64,000 nt of DNA, taken from Burkholderia humptydooensis. Its GTDB lineage: Bacteria > Pseudomonadota > Gammaproteobacteria > Burkholderiales > Burkholderiaceae. The notes beneath the pieces are model-generated. The model was not told the origin of the DNA. It saw nothing but the letters and a program-made list of their open reading frames with translations, and ran no database searches. The position numbers were made by a program, and so were the translations under genes. Of the stretch, positions 7,474 through 14,892 are shown piece after piece. Positions within the stretch are counted from its first letter, which is position 1. Each line of letters opens with the position of its first letter. The stretch is taken from contig NZ_CP013382.1 of assembly GCF_001513745.1 (NCBI RefSeq), positions 1,488,001 through 1,552,000 on the forward strand, read 5' to 3'.

Positions 7474-8312
7474 GATCGCATCCCTCCGTCGATCGGGCCG
7501 ACGCCGCCGGACTGCGCGGGCGAGTCGGCAAAACATCCGCGCGACAACAGCGCCGCGAAGAGCGCATGGCCGCCCACCCCAGGCGCGTTCGCGAGCGCCG
7601 CGCCGAGCGGCTCGCCCGCGAACAGCGCGGATGCGACCCGCCAATCCGCCTCGTCGAGCCTGAGCACCTCGATGCCGGCTTCGGTGCGCTGCGCGAGCAG
7701 ATGCACGGGCGCGTCGTCGAGCCGGATTGCCGCCAGCGCGCGATCGTCCCGTTCGAGCGTCGCACGCCAGATCGCGTCGGCCGGATACGCGCAGCCCAGC
7801 AGCCGCGCAGCCGGATGCGGCCGCAGCCGAAGCGCGCGCAGCGCCGGCGCGCCGAGCCCCGCGAGGCGCGCGAGATCGAGCGCCGCGGCGTCCGGTGCAT
7901 GCAGCGCGAGATTCACTTGCCATTCGAGACGCGCGACGTCGGCCAGATACGGCACCGAAGCGGCCTGCGGCATCCGCGCGAGAAATTCGGGAAAGCCCGC
8001 GCCGTACTCGTCGAGCCACGCGCTCGCCGGCGGCGACGAACCGGCGAACCGGCGGGCCGCGCCTGCGAAGAACGCCGCGCCGACCACCCGCTCGGTCGCC
8101 GGGAACGCGAGCCGCAGCGCATTCAGCAGCACGCTCGCGGAGGTGTTCCGGTAGACGCGAAGACGCGCGTCCGGCGCGAGGCCGTCCGGCAGCACCCAGT
8201 CCGCCGCGCCCGCGCCCGCGCCCGCGCCAACGTCAGCGTCAGCGTCAGCGCCCGACAGGCTGCGACGAACGGCTTGCTGCAATTCAGCCAGCGTAGGCGG
8301 CCGCGCTCGCAT
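7470..8312 (-). CDS. bufC: BufC/HvfC-type partner protein (DUF2063 domain)
   Basis: The 280-residue protein opens with the DUF2063 domain (LAELQQAVRRSL, RVYRNTSASVLLNALRLAFPAT, WLDEYGAGFPEFL). The C-terminal winged-helix-like part ends near VGGHALFAALLSRGCF. Family members are the partners of MNIO enzymes, and the DUF2063 part is thought to present the precursor peptide to the enzyme. It overlaps bufB by 29 bases and doxX by four. At residues 22-37 it carries an Asp/Ala and Ala/Gly repeat tract, encoded by in-frame six-base repeats. I name it by family and context. Confidence 0.85.
   Translation of the reverse strand: MRARPPTLAELQQAVRRSLSGADADADVGAGAGAGAADWVLPDGLAPDARLRVYRNTSASVLLNALRLAFPATERVVGAAFFAGAARRFAGSSPPASAWLDEYGAGFPEFLARMPQAASVPYLADVARLEWQVNLALHAPDAAALDLARLAGLGAPALRALRLRPHPAARLLGCAYPADAIWRATLERDDRALAAIRLDDAPVHLLAQRTEAGIEVLRLDEADWRVASALFAGEPLGAALANAPGVGGHALFAALLSRGCFADSPAQSGGVGPIDGGMRS
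8205..8251. repeat. In-frame hexanucleotide repeats inside bufC
   Basis: On the plus strand a run of CGCGCC-type units is followed by three copies of GTCAGC. These encode the Ala/Gly and Asp/Ala tract near the N-terminus of the bufC product. Because the unit is six bases, copy-number changes would lengthen or shorten the linker without shifting the frame. Confidence 0.6.
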
Positions 8313-9189
8313 CGCGCACCTCCTCCAGCGCCGACTCGGCGATCGCCGCTTCCCGCATCAACGTGCCGAGGGGCGGCACATCGTTGTCCCATTCGATCAG
8401 CGTCGGCACCGCGCCGAAGCGGCGCAGCGCGATGCGATACAGCGCCCAGACCTCGGGCGCGACGCGCGAGCCGTGGTCGTCGATGCGCAGCACGCGGCCG
8501 CCGCCGAGCGGCGTCACGCGATGGCCGGCCAGATGTATCTCGCCGACCGAGGCGGGCGGCAGCGCCGCCAGATAAGTCAGCGGGTCCCAGCCGTGGTTGC
8601 ACGCGCTCACGTGGATGTTGTTGACGTCGCAAAGAATGCCGCAGCCGGTGCGCCGCGCGAGCGCCGCGAGGAATTCCCATTCGGGCATCGTCGAATGCGC
8701 GAACCGCAGATAGGTCGAGGGGTTCTCGACGAGAATCCGTCGACCGAGCGCCGTCTGCACCTGATCGACGTGGCGGCTCACGACGTCGAGCGCCTCGTCG
8801 GTCATCGGCAGCGGCAGCAGATCGGCGAGATACGCGCCGCCCACCGCGCTCCACGCGAGATGCTCGGACACGAGCGCCGGCTGGAAGCGCGCGACCGCGT
8901 CGCGCACGCGCGCCAGGTGCACGGCGTCGATCCCGTCGGCGCTGCCGAGCGACAGGCCGACGCCGTGCAGCGACAGCGGGTAGTCGCGCCGGATCGCATC
9001 CAGCACGCGCGGCGCCGCGCCGCCGCCCATGTAATTCTCGGTGTGCACTTCGAACCACGCGACGGCGGGCCGGCGCCTGAGCACCGTCCGATGATGGCGA
9101 AAACGCAAGCCGATGCCCGCCCGCGCCGCAAGCGCGCCGGCCGGGGCGCCGCCGCGCGGCGCGGGCATCGGCGTCGAACCCGTGCTCAT
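8284..9189 (-). CDS. bufB: MNIO-family (DUF692) bufferin-modifying oxidative enzyme
   Basis: The 301-residue protein is a DUF692/MNIO TIM-barrel enzyme. Visible family blocks are FEVHTENYMGGG (about residues 46-57), LHGVGLSLGS, VSEHLAWSAVGG, ILVENPSTYL, CDVNNIHVSACNHG, GEIHLAGH and RIDDHGSRV, which supply the His/Asp/Glu ligands of the iron centres. Members oxidise cysteines of a small precursor to heterocycles such as thiooxazoles. It sits 16 bp after the bufferin precursor gene and overlaps bufC, the standard gene order, which supports the specific assignment. The first 20 residues are Pro/Ala-rich and may vary. Confidence 0.92.
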   Translation of the reverse strand: MSTGSTPMPAPRGGAPAGALAARAGIGLRFRHHRTVLRRRPAVAWFEVHTENYMGGGAAPRVLDAIRRDYPLSLHGVGLSLGSADGIDAVHLARVRDAVARFQPALVSEHLAWSAVGGAYLADLLPLPMTDEALDVVSRHVDQVQTALGRRILVENPSTYLRFAHSTMPEWEFLAALARRTGCGILCDVNNIHVSACNHGWDPLTYLAALPPASVGEIHLAGHRVTPLGGGRVLRIDDHGSRVAPEVWALYRIALRRFGAVPTLIEWDNDVPPLGTLMREAAIAESALEEVRDASAAAYAG

Positions 9190-9205
9190 GATCGGAGGAC
9201 GCGCG

Positions 9206-9526
9206 TCAGCCCGCCTTCAGCGTGCCGCCCGCGATCTTGCTGCAATCGCCCGCGGGAAGCAGCACGAACGATTGGGGATCGCGCGCCCGGCTCGCCTGCC
9301 CCGCGCACGAATGCGCGCCCTCAGCGCAGTCGTTCTTCGCGACCGCGTTGACGCCGTAACACTTTTCGAGCTTGTTTTGCGCCATCCTTGCCATGTTGTC
9401 CTTGACGATCTGCGGCATGCCGCTCGTGTCCTTCATGCCCTGCGCCGCGGCGGGCGCGGCCTGCATCGCGAGCGCGACGCCGATCGCCGCGGACAGCGAC
9501 GAAACGCTCAAAGCGGATCTGCTCAT
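9206..9526 (-). CDS. bufA: Bufferin precursor peptide, BufA1 type (DUF2282)
   Basis: This 106-residue precursor has a Sec signal peptide (residues 1-29, ending PAAAQG) and four conserved cysteines at about 56, 67, 74 and 85. They lie in LEKCYGVNAVAKNDC, GAHSCAG and GDCSKIAGG, the DUF2282 pattern. In bufferins two of the cysteines are converted to copper-binding heterocycles by the MNIO enzyme, and the product is exported to the periplasm to chelate excess copper. It is the first gene of the operon. A SigF-type promoter lies 56-81 bp before its start, and an AGGAGAAG ribosome-binding site precedes the ATG at 9526. Confidence 0.93.
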   Translation of the reverse strand: MSRSALSVSSLSAAIGVALAMQAAPAAAQGMKDTSGMPQIVKDNMARMAQNKLEKCYGVNAVAKNDCAEGAHSCAGQASRARDPQSFVLLPAGDCSKIAGGTLKAG

Positions 9527-9581
9527 GGTGTCTTCTCCTGAAAAGGCGGTTGCGATCGCGGGATGCGACCTTGTCAGAAAC

Positions 9582-9607
9582 TTCGCTCCGGCGCGACAAA
9601 AGGTTAC
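9582..9607 (-). promoter_or_regulatory. SigF-type ECF promoter of the bufferin operon
   Basis: On the minus strand GTAACC (9607-9602) is followed after exactly 16 bases by CGAA (9585-9582). This equals the consensus I recall for Caulobacter SigF-dependent promoters. Transcription would begin near 9575, giving a leader of about 50 bases before bufA. The gene for the matching sigma factor is divergent, only 136 bp from bufA. Confidence 0.75.
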
Positions 9608-9661
9608 GCGGCGCGATACGGATTTCCTGCGTCGCGCCGCCGCCTCCGAGCGTGGACGACC

Positions 9662-10324
9662 ATGACCGACGACATCCGACATGACGGCGCGCGACTCCGG
9701 ACGAACGAGCCGGACGCCGCCCCGAGCGCGCCAGACGACGCCTGCGCGCGGCCCGCGATCCGCGCGGACGGCTCGCCCGACTGGTCGACGCTGATGGCGC
9801 GCGCGCAGGCGGGCGACCGGGACGCGTACCGGCGCCTGCTCGCGAGCGTCACGCCGTATCTGCGGCGCTTCGCGGCGCGGCACGGCGTCCACGCGGACGC
9901 CGTCGAGGACGTCGTGCAGGACATCCTGATCACCGTCCACGAGGTGCGCCGCACATACGACCCCGGCCGGCCGTTCGGCCCGTGGCTCGTGGCGATCGCG
10001 GGCCGGCGCGTGGTCGACGCGCTGCGGCGCTCGGGACGCGCCGCGGCCCGGGAGGTCCCGCTCGATCCGGAGCATGAAACCTTGCCCGCCGCCGGAGCGA
10101 ATCTCATGGAAGAAACCGCCGACGCCCGGACGCTGCGCGACATGCTGGGCCGGCTGCCGGCCGGACAGCGCGACGCGATCCGATTGCTGAAGCTCGAGGA
10201 AATGTCGTTGAAGGAGGCGGCGCTCGCGACCGGGATGACCGTCGCCGCCTTGAAGGTCGCCGTGCATCGCGGGATCGCGACGCTGCGCAGGCTGCTGCAA
10301 GAACGCGAGGAGGAGCGCCGATGA
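9662..10324 (+). CDS. ECF sigma factor, SigF type
   Basis: The 220-residue ECF sigma factor has region 2 with DAVEDVVQDILITVHEVRRTY and PFGPWLVAIAGRRVVDALRR (about residues 79-125). Region 4 has LPAGQRDAIRLLKLEEMSLKEAALATGMTVAALKVAVHRG (about residues 163-205). The AALKVAVHRG ending is typical of the SigF group that pairs with NrsF anti-sigma proteins. A 45-residue polar N-terminal extension precedes the sigma domains. Its stop overlaps the anti-sigma gene by four bases. It is divergent from bufA, and by analogy with Caulobacter should switch on the bufferin operon under copper or other metal stress. Confidence 0.9.
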   Translation: MTDDIRHDGARLRTNEPDAAPSAPDDACARPAIRADGSPDWSTLMARAQAGDRDAYRRLLASVTPYLRRFAARHGVHADAVEDVVQDILITVHEVRRTYDPGRPFGPWLVAIAGRRVVDALRRSGRAAAREVPLDPEHETLPAAGANLMEETADARTLRDMLGRLPAGQRDAIRLLKLEEMSLKEAALATGMTVAALKVAVHRGIATLRRLLQEREEERR

Positions 10325-10971
10325 GGTCCACCGACGAACTGATCGAATCGCTCGTCGACGACGCCGCGCCCGTCCGGCGCCTGCGCGCGCCGGCGTGGCG
10401 GGCGGCCGGCTGGCTGCTGTTCGCCGCCGCGCTGCTCGCCTGCGTGGCCGTCGCGCACGGCGCGAGGCCCGATCTGCCGCTCAGGCTGCACGAGCCGCTG
10501 TTCGCGACGCGCGTGGCCGCCGCGGCGGCGACCGGCGTGCTGGCGGCCGTCGCGGCGTTCGTGGTCGGCGTTCCGGGGCGTTCGCTGCGCTGGCTGCTGT
10601 TGCCGATGCCCGCGTTCGTCGCCTGGATGTCGACGATCGGCTACGGGTGCCTCACGGACTGGGTCGAGATCGGTCCGGCCGGCATATCGGCCGGCGAGAC
10701 GCTGCGCTGCTTCGCGACGTTGACGCTCGTCGGCGCGCCGTTGTCGCTCGCGCTGCTGCTGATGTCGCGCCACGTCGCGCGGCTCGCGCCGGCGCCCGCG
10801 GCGGCCGCGGGCGGTCTCGCGGTGTCCGCGCTGTCCGCCGTCGCGCTCTCGCTGCTCCATCCGATCGACGCGACGGCGATGATCCTCGTGTGGAACGTCG
10901 GCGTGGCGGCGCTCCTGTCGCTGGCCGGCGCGCGGTATGGGCGCGGCCTGCTCGGATGGGCTTCGCGATGA
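10321..10971 (+). CDS. NrsF-family (DUF1109) membrane anti-sigma factor
   Basis: The 216-residue protein has a short cytoplasmic N-terminus (STDELIESLVDDAAPVRRL) and six hydrophobic segments, the layout of NrsF/DUF1109 anti-sigma factors. Hallmark stretches are STIGYGCLTDWVEIGP, GETLRCFATLTLVGAPLSLALL and LLHPIDATAMILVWNVGVA. Cysteines occur at about 41, 109 and 130. The family's second conserved cysteine, normally in an HC(x)ED-like spot before the last helix, is replaced here by HP in LLHPIDA. It is coupled to the sigma gene by a four-base overlap and should hold SigF at the membrane until a metal signal releases it. Confidence 0.88.
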   Translation: MRSTDELIESLVDDAAPVRRLRAPAWRAAGWLLFAAALLACVAVAHGARPDLPLRLHEPLFATRVAAAAATGVLAAVAAFVVGVPGRSLRWLLLPMPAFVAWMSTIGYGCLTDWVEIGPAGISAGETLRCFATLTLVGAPLSLALLLMSRHVARLAPAPAAAAGGLAVSALSAVALSLLHPIDATAMILVWNVGVAALLSLAGARYGRGLLGWASR

Positions 10972-11055
10972 GGATCGGGCGGCATGGCCCGCGGGGAGCG
11001 ATCGCGAACGCGTTATGATGGGCGGCTTTTCATCAGATCATTCGTGGTTCTCTTC

Positions 11056-11928
11056 ATGTCCGGCAACACTTTCTGGCTCGCGGCTCCGTGGGCCGCCCTC
11101 TTCGCCGCCGCGCTCGCGGCCGTCTGGTTTCCCAAGCTGCGCGCGGCGAGCGTCGGCCTCGGCGCGCTCGGCTATGCGGGCGCGTTCGCGGTCGGCCTGA
11201 TGGCGCCCGTCGCGCTCGCGCCGATCGCGCTTCTCGCCGCCGCCGCGTATGCGGTTGCGCCGCAGCGCCATGCGGCCGTTCGCGTCGCCGGGCACGTCGT
11301 GTTCGTCGCGCTCGCGGTTGCGCTGATGCTCCACTGGCTGCCGGGATTTCACAACCCGCGCGTGATCGGCCCCGTGCGCTACACGCCCGACGCCGCGCCG
11401 TTCTCGATGTACCTGAATCTCGACAAGCCGCTCGTCGGCTTCTGGCTGCTGTGGGTGCTGCCGTGGCTGCAGCCGATCGACGATCGCGCGCGCGCCTGGC
11501 GCTCGGGCATCGTCGCGGCCGTCGCGACGTCGGCGGTCTGCCTCGTGTTCGCGCTCGGCGTCGGCCTCGTCGGCTGGGCGCCAAAGTGGCCCGAATCGGC
11601 CTGGCTGTGGTTCGCGAACAATCTGCTGTTCGTCTGCTTCGCCGAGGAGGCGCTGTTCCGAGGCTATCTGCAAGGCGGGCTGGGCCGGCTGCTCGCGAAC
11701 CGCGTGCCGGCTTCGGGCGCAGTCGCGCTCGGCGCGGCCGCGCTGCTGTTCGGCGCCGCGCATGTCGCGGGCGGCTGGCAATGGGTCGCGCTCGCCACCG
11801 TCGCGGGCGTCGGCTACGGGCTCGCGTATCGCGCAGGCGGGCTGCAGGCGGCGGTGCTCGCGCACGTCGGCCTGAATCTCGCGCATTTCGGGCTGTTCAC
11901 GTATCCGATGGTCGCGGGGGCGCGCTGA
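11056..11928 (+). CDS. CPBP-family intramembrane metalloprotease
   Basis: The 290-residue membrane protein has about eight hydrophobic helices and the three CPBP (Abi/CAAX-protease-like) motifs. These are EEALFRGYLQGG (about residue 196, catalytic Glu pair and Arg), FGAAHVAGGW (His) and HVGLNLAHFG (His/Asn), all intact. Such proteins cleave prenylated or membrane peptides, and in bacteria some protect against bacteriocins; the substrate here is unknown. I start at ATG 11056 (MSGNTFW), just before the first helix, since the 24 extra codons upstream are Arg-rich. It stands alone, 84 bp after the NrsF gene. Confidence 0.85.
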   Translation: MSGNTFWLAAPWAALFAAALAAVWFPKLRAASVGLGALGYAGAFAVGLMAPVALAPIALLAAAAYAVAPQRHAAVRVAGHVVFVALAVALMLHWLPGFHNPRVIGPVRYTPDAAPFSMYLNLDKPLVGFWLLWVLPWLQPIDDRARAWRSGIVAAVATSAVCLVFALGVGLVGWAPKWPESAWLWFANNLLFVCFAEEALFRGYLQGGLGRLLANRVPASGAVALGAAALLFGAAHVAGGWQWVALATVAGVGYGLAYRAGGLQAAVLAHVGLNLAHFGLFTYPMVAGAR

Positions 11929-11931
11929 GCG

Positions 11932-11970
11932 CTCTCCCGCGCGCGGCCGGTTCCGCCGCGCGCGGGAGAG
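11932..11970. terminator. Perfect 16-bp stem hairpin between convergent genes
   Basis: CTCTCCCGCGCGCGGC (11932-11947) and its exact complement (11955-11970) are separated by a seven-base loop. It sits between the stops of the convergent CPBP and MarC genes, the expected place for a bidirectional terminator. It lacks a T-run on either side. Confidence 0.6.
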
Positions 11971-11998
11971 CCGGCCGCGCGCCGCATCGCCCGGACCG

Positions 11999-12670
11999 TC
12001 ACTTCACCTGATCGGCGATCGGCTGCAGGAACTCGGAGAAGCCCGTCAGCATGATCTGCACGCCGACGCACAGCAGCAGGAACGCCGACACGCGCATCGC
12101 GACCTTCGTCCCGTCGGTGCCGAGATAGCGCGCGAGGAACGCCGCGCGGCTGTACGTCTGCCAGATCACGAGCGCGGCGAGCGCCGACACCGCGACCGAC
12201 ACGATGCTCGACAGCAGGAACTCCGACAGCTTGTGCGTGCGGTTCGCGTTCAGCGCGATCGCGGTTGCGATCGAGCCGGGGCCCGTGGTCAGCGGAATCG
12301 TCAGCGGGAAGAACGCGCGCGCCATCGCGTTGCGCGGCTCGACAGGCGTCGCCGCGGTGTCGCCGCCCGTTGGCACGTCGGGCTCGTTGAGCATCTGCCA
12401 GCCGGCCACGGCGACCGCGAGGCCGCCGCCGATTCTCAGCGCCTCGAGCGAGATCCCGAAGAAATGCAGGATCGGCGTGCCGACGAAGAACGCGGCGAGC
12501 AGCACGACGAACGCATTGATCGCGACCTTGCGCGCGAGCGCCGCGCGCTGCGCCTCCGTCAGCGACTCGGTGCGCTCGAGGAAGAGGAACGCGATGCCGA
12601 ACGGATTGATGATGCCCATGAGGCCGGTGAAGCCGAACAGGGTTTCGGAGATCAGGCGGTCGACGATCAT
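11999..12670 (-). CDS. MarC-family integral membrane protein
   Basis: The 223-residue protein has six predicted membrane helices and the MarC motifs FTGLMGIINPFGIAFLFLERTE (residues 13-34), RIGGGLAVAVAGWQML and FFPLTIPLTTGPGSIATAIAL, with the NPFG and TGPGSI signatures intact. MarC proteins (YhgN/MarC/SnaT group) are transporter-like, but their substrates are mostly unknown, despite the old antibiotic-resistance name. The start at 12670 is the first ATG before the first helix; no strong ribosome-binding site is seen. It converges with the CPBP protease gene across a strong hairpin. Confidence 0.9.
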   Translation of the reverse strand: MIVDRLISETLFGFTGLMGIINPFGIAFLFLERTESLTEAQRAALARKVAINAFVVLLAAFFVGTPILHFFGISLEALRIGGGLAVAVAGWQMLNEPDVPTGGDTAATPVEPRNAMARAFFPLTIPLTTGPGSIATAIALNANRTHKLSEFLLSSIVSVAVSALAALVIWQTYSRAAFLARYLGTDGTKVAMRVSAFLLLCVGVQIMLTGFSEFLQPIADQVK

Positions 12671-12790
12671 CGGGAAGCGGGGGGACGAAGAACGGTTATC
12701 GGAGGCCGCTCGCGCGGCCGCGCCATTGTAGAGCATGCGCGAGCGCGCGCATCGTCCGCGCGCCATGCGTTGACCGCCCTCGCCGATCCG

Positions 12791-13186
12791 CTATTCGCCG
12801 GGTTCGCCGTCGATGCAGAACGCCCAGTAGAACGCGGGCAGATTGCCGGGTTTTGGGGCGCGGGCGTCGATCCATCCGAAACGATCGTGCTCGTCGCTGA
12901 TCGCGATCGCATGCCCGTCGAACTCGCACCGGAAACAGACGATCAGCACGTGCCCGCCGGGCACGACTTCGCATGATCGGCTGCCCGCGTAGCGCATCGA
13001 CGTGATGGTCAGCGCGCATTCTTCCAATACTTCCCGGCGCAGCGCCGCTTCGAGGGATTCGCCGGATTCCGGGCGTCCGCCCGGCAGTTCCCATTCGCCG
13101 CGCGGATTACGCAGGAACAGCACCGCGTTGCCGCTTCGGATGATCGCCTTGACGCTCGTCGTGACCATTGTGTTCGTTGTCCTCAT
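12791..13186 (-). CDS. Nudix hydrolase
   Basis: The 131-residue single-domain Nudix protein contains GGRPESGESLEAALRREVLEEC (about residues 36-57). It fits G-x5-E-x7-RE-U-x-EE, with Cys-Ala in place of the usual terminal x-Gly. The acidic residues that bind the metal are present. Nudix enzymes hydrolyse nucleoside diphosphate derivatives. The preceding EWELPGG is typical of MutT-like and ADP-ribose members, but the substrate cannot be told. It is a single-gene unit on the minus strand, 120 bp from MarC. Confidence 0.9.
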   Translation of the reverse strand: MRTTNTMVTTSVKAIIRSGNAVLFLRNPRGEWELPGGRPESGESLEAALRREVLEECALTITSMRYAGSRSCEVVPGGHVLIVCFRCEFDGHAIAISDEHDRFGWIDARAPKPGNLPAFYWAFCIDGEPGE

Positions 13187-13421
13187 GTTGATTCGATGGC
13201 CGGCGGCTAGACACCGATGATGCCGACCGAACCCGGCGCATCGTCGCGCGGCGAGCCGCCCAGGCCGACTACACGGTCATCGACCGGCGAACCGTCGCCC
13301 GGGTTCCCGCCTCCGCTTCCCCCGACCTCGCGCGACGCGAACGGCCCGACGATCGAATCGACGCGGCGCAGGGGACACGTCCGCGGCTTCGCCGCATGCC
13401 GCGCCGCCGGGCGGCGCCCTC

Positions 13422-13610
13422 TCACGCCGCCTTGCCGCGCCTGTCGATCACCCGCTTCGCCTTGCCCGTCGTGCCGCTCGACGCGTGCACGCGCACCACC
13501 TGCTCGCGCGGCACCGCGAACAGGCCGAACGGCTAGTTCTCGCGCAAGTCGTCCTTCGTCGAGAGCGGGAATTTCGCGAGGTCGGCGAGCGTCTTCAGGT
13601 CGTCCGGATG
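13422..13610 (-). pseudogene. Relic of phenylacetate-CoA ligase (paaK)
   Basis: Read on the minus strand, the frame gives ARHPDDLKTLADLAKFPLST, then KDDLREN, a stop (TAG, where PaaK has Tyr), then [36 protein letters not shown] and TGA. The first part matches the N-terminal region of PaaK through the nucleotide-binding SSGTTGK. The last dozen residues match the extreme C-terminus. About 330 codons between two GKA stretches are gone, and the 5' end is also missing. The gene is therefore dead by an internal deletion, a nonsense mutation and a 5' truncation. It overlaps the upstream region of the antiporter gene. Confidence 0.85.
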
Positions 13611-13719
13611 GCGTGCCGCCGGCCGCTCGCCGAAGCGCCGCACGGCCGGGCGCCGGATTTCGGTGCCGGACCGCCTGTTAGAATCCCTGCTCGCGCCCTG
13701 CCACGACCAAGGACACTTC

Positions 13720-14805
13720 ATGCCGATCTCATCGTCCGCTCTCCCGCGCTGGACGCTCGCCGCCCCGCTCGCCGCCTGGCTGGTGCTAGCGCTGTCGCGC
13801 GTCGTGCCGGCCGAAGGCTTCGTCATCGCATTCGTCGCCGCCGCGCTCGCGGGCGCCGTGTTCTCCGCCGTTCATCACGCCGAAGTCGTCGCGCATCGCG
13901 TCGGCGAGCCGTTCGGCACGCTCGTGCTCGCGATCGCCGTCACCGTGATCGAGGTCGCGCTGATCGTGTCGGTGATGCTGTCGGCCGGCCCAGAGAAGGC
14001 GGGGCTCGCGCGCGACACCGTGTTCGCCGCGGTGATGATCGTCTGCAACGGGATCGTCGGGCTGTGCCTGCTCGTCGGCGGCTGGAAGCACGGCGAGCAG
14101 GATTTCCAGGGGCGCGGCGCGACGAAGGCGCTCGCGGTGCTCGCGTCGCTGTCGGTGCTCTCGCTCGTGATGCCGAACTATCTGAGCGCCGCGCCCGGCC
14201 CGCGGCTGTCGACGTCGCAGCTCGCGTTCGCCGGCGTATCGTCGCTCGTGCTGTACGGCGTGTTCGTGTTCGTGCAGACGGTCCGCCACCGCGACTACTT
14301 CCTGATCGACGGCAGCGCCGACGAATCCATCCACGCGGTGCCGCCGAGCGGGCGCACCGCGCTCACGAGCATCGTGTTCCTGTTCGTGAGCCTCGTCGCG
14401 GTCGTGCTGCTCGCGAAGCTCCTGTCGCCTGCGGTCGAGCGCACGGTGCTCCGGCTCGGCGCGCCCGAGGCGGCCGTCGGCATCGTGATCGCCGCGCTCG
14501 TGCTGCTGCCCGAAGGGCTCGCCGCCGTCGGCGCGGCGCGCGCGAACCGGCTGCAGACGAGCATGAACCTCGCGCTCGGCTCCGCGCTCGCGAGCATCGG
14601 CCTGACTATCCCGACCGTCGCCGCGGTGTTCATCTGGACGGGCAACCCGCTCACGCTCGGCATCGGCGCGATGGAGACGGTGCTGCTGTCGCTCACGCTC
14701 CTCGTCAGCACGCTGACGCTCAGCATGGGGCGCACGACGGTGCTGCACGGCGTCGTGCATCTGTCGCTGTTCGCCGCGTATCTGTTCCTGTCGGTCACGC
14801 ACTGA
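13720..14805 (+). CDS. chaA: ChaA-type calcium/proton (sodium/proton) antiporter
   Basis: The 361-residue protein has about eleven membrane helices, close to the 366 residues of E. coli ChaA. It has two CaCA-type halves. The first contains GEPFGTLVLAIAVTVIEVAL (about residues 61-80), whose acidic residue is part of the ion site. The second contains LVLLPEGLAAVGAARANRLQ followed by NLALGSALASIGLTIP. ChaA exchanges cytoplasmic Ca2+, Na+ or K+ for protons at alkaline pH. I start at ATG 13720; an in-frame start at 13663 would add Arg/Cys-rich residues with no helix. It is convergent with the LysR gene. Confidence 0.88.
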   Translation: MPISSSALPRWTLAAPLAAWLVLALSRVVPAEGFVIAFVAAALAGAVFSAVHHAEVVAHRVGEPFGTLVLAIAVTVIEVALIVSVMLSAGPEKAGLARDTVFAAVMIVCNGIVGLCLLVGGWKHGEQDFQGRGATKALAVLASLSVLSLVMPNYLSAAPGPRLSTSQLAFAGVSSLVLYGVFVFVQTVRHRDYFLIDGSADESIHAVPPSGRTALTSIVFLFVSLVAVVLLAKLLSPAVERTVLRLGAPEAAVGIVIAALVLLPEGLAAVGAARANRLQTSMNLALGSALASIGLTIPTVAAVFIWTGNPLTLGIGAMETVLLSLTLLVSTLTLSMGRTTVLHGVVHLSLFAAYLFLSVTH

Positions 14806-14892
14806 CCGCGCACCGGCGCGGCAGGCATGCTCTTCCGGCCCGCCCCGGCCGACGCCGGCGATCGGCGAGTCGCGCGGCGATGCGCAACGCCG

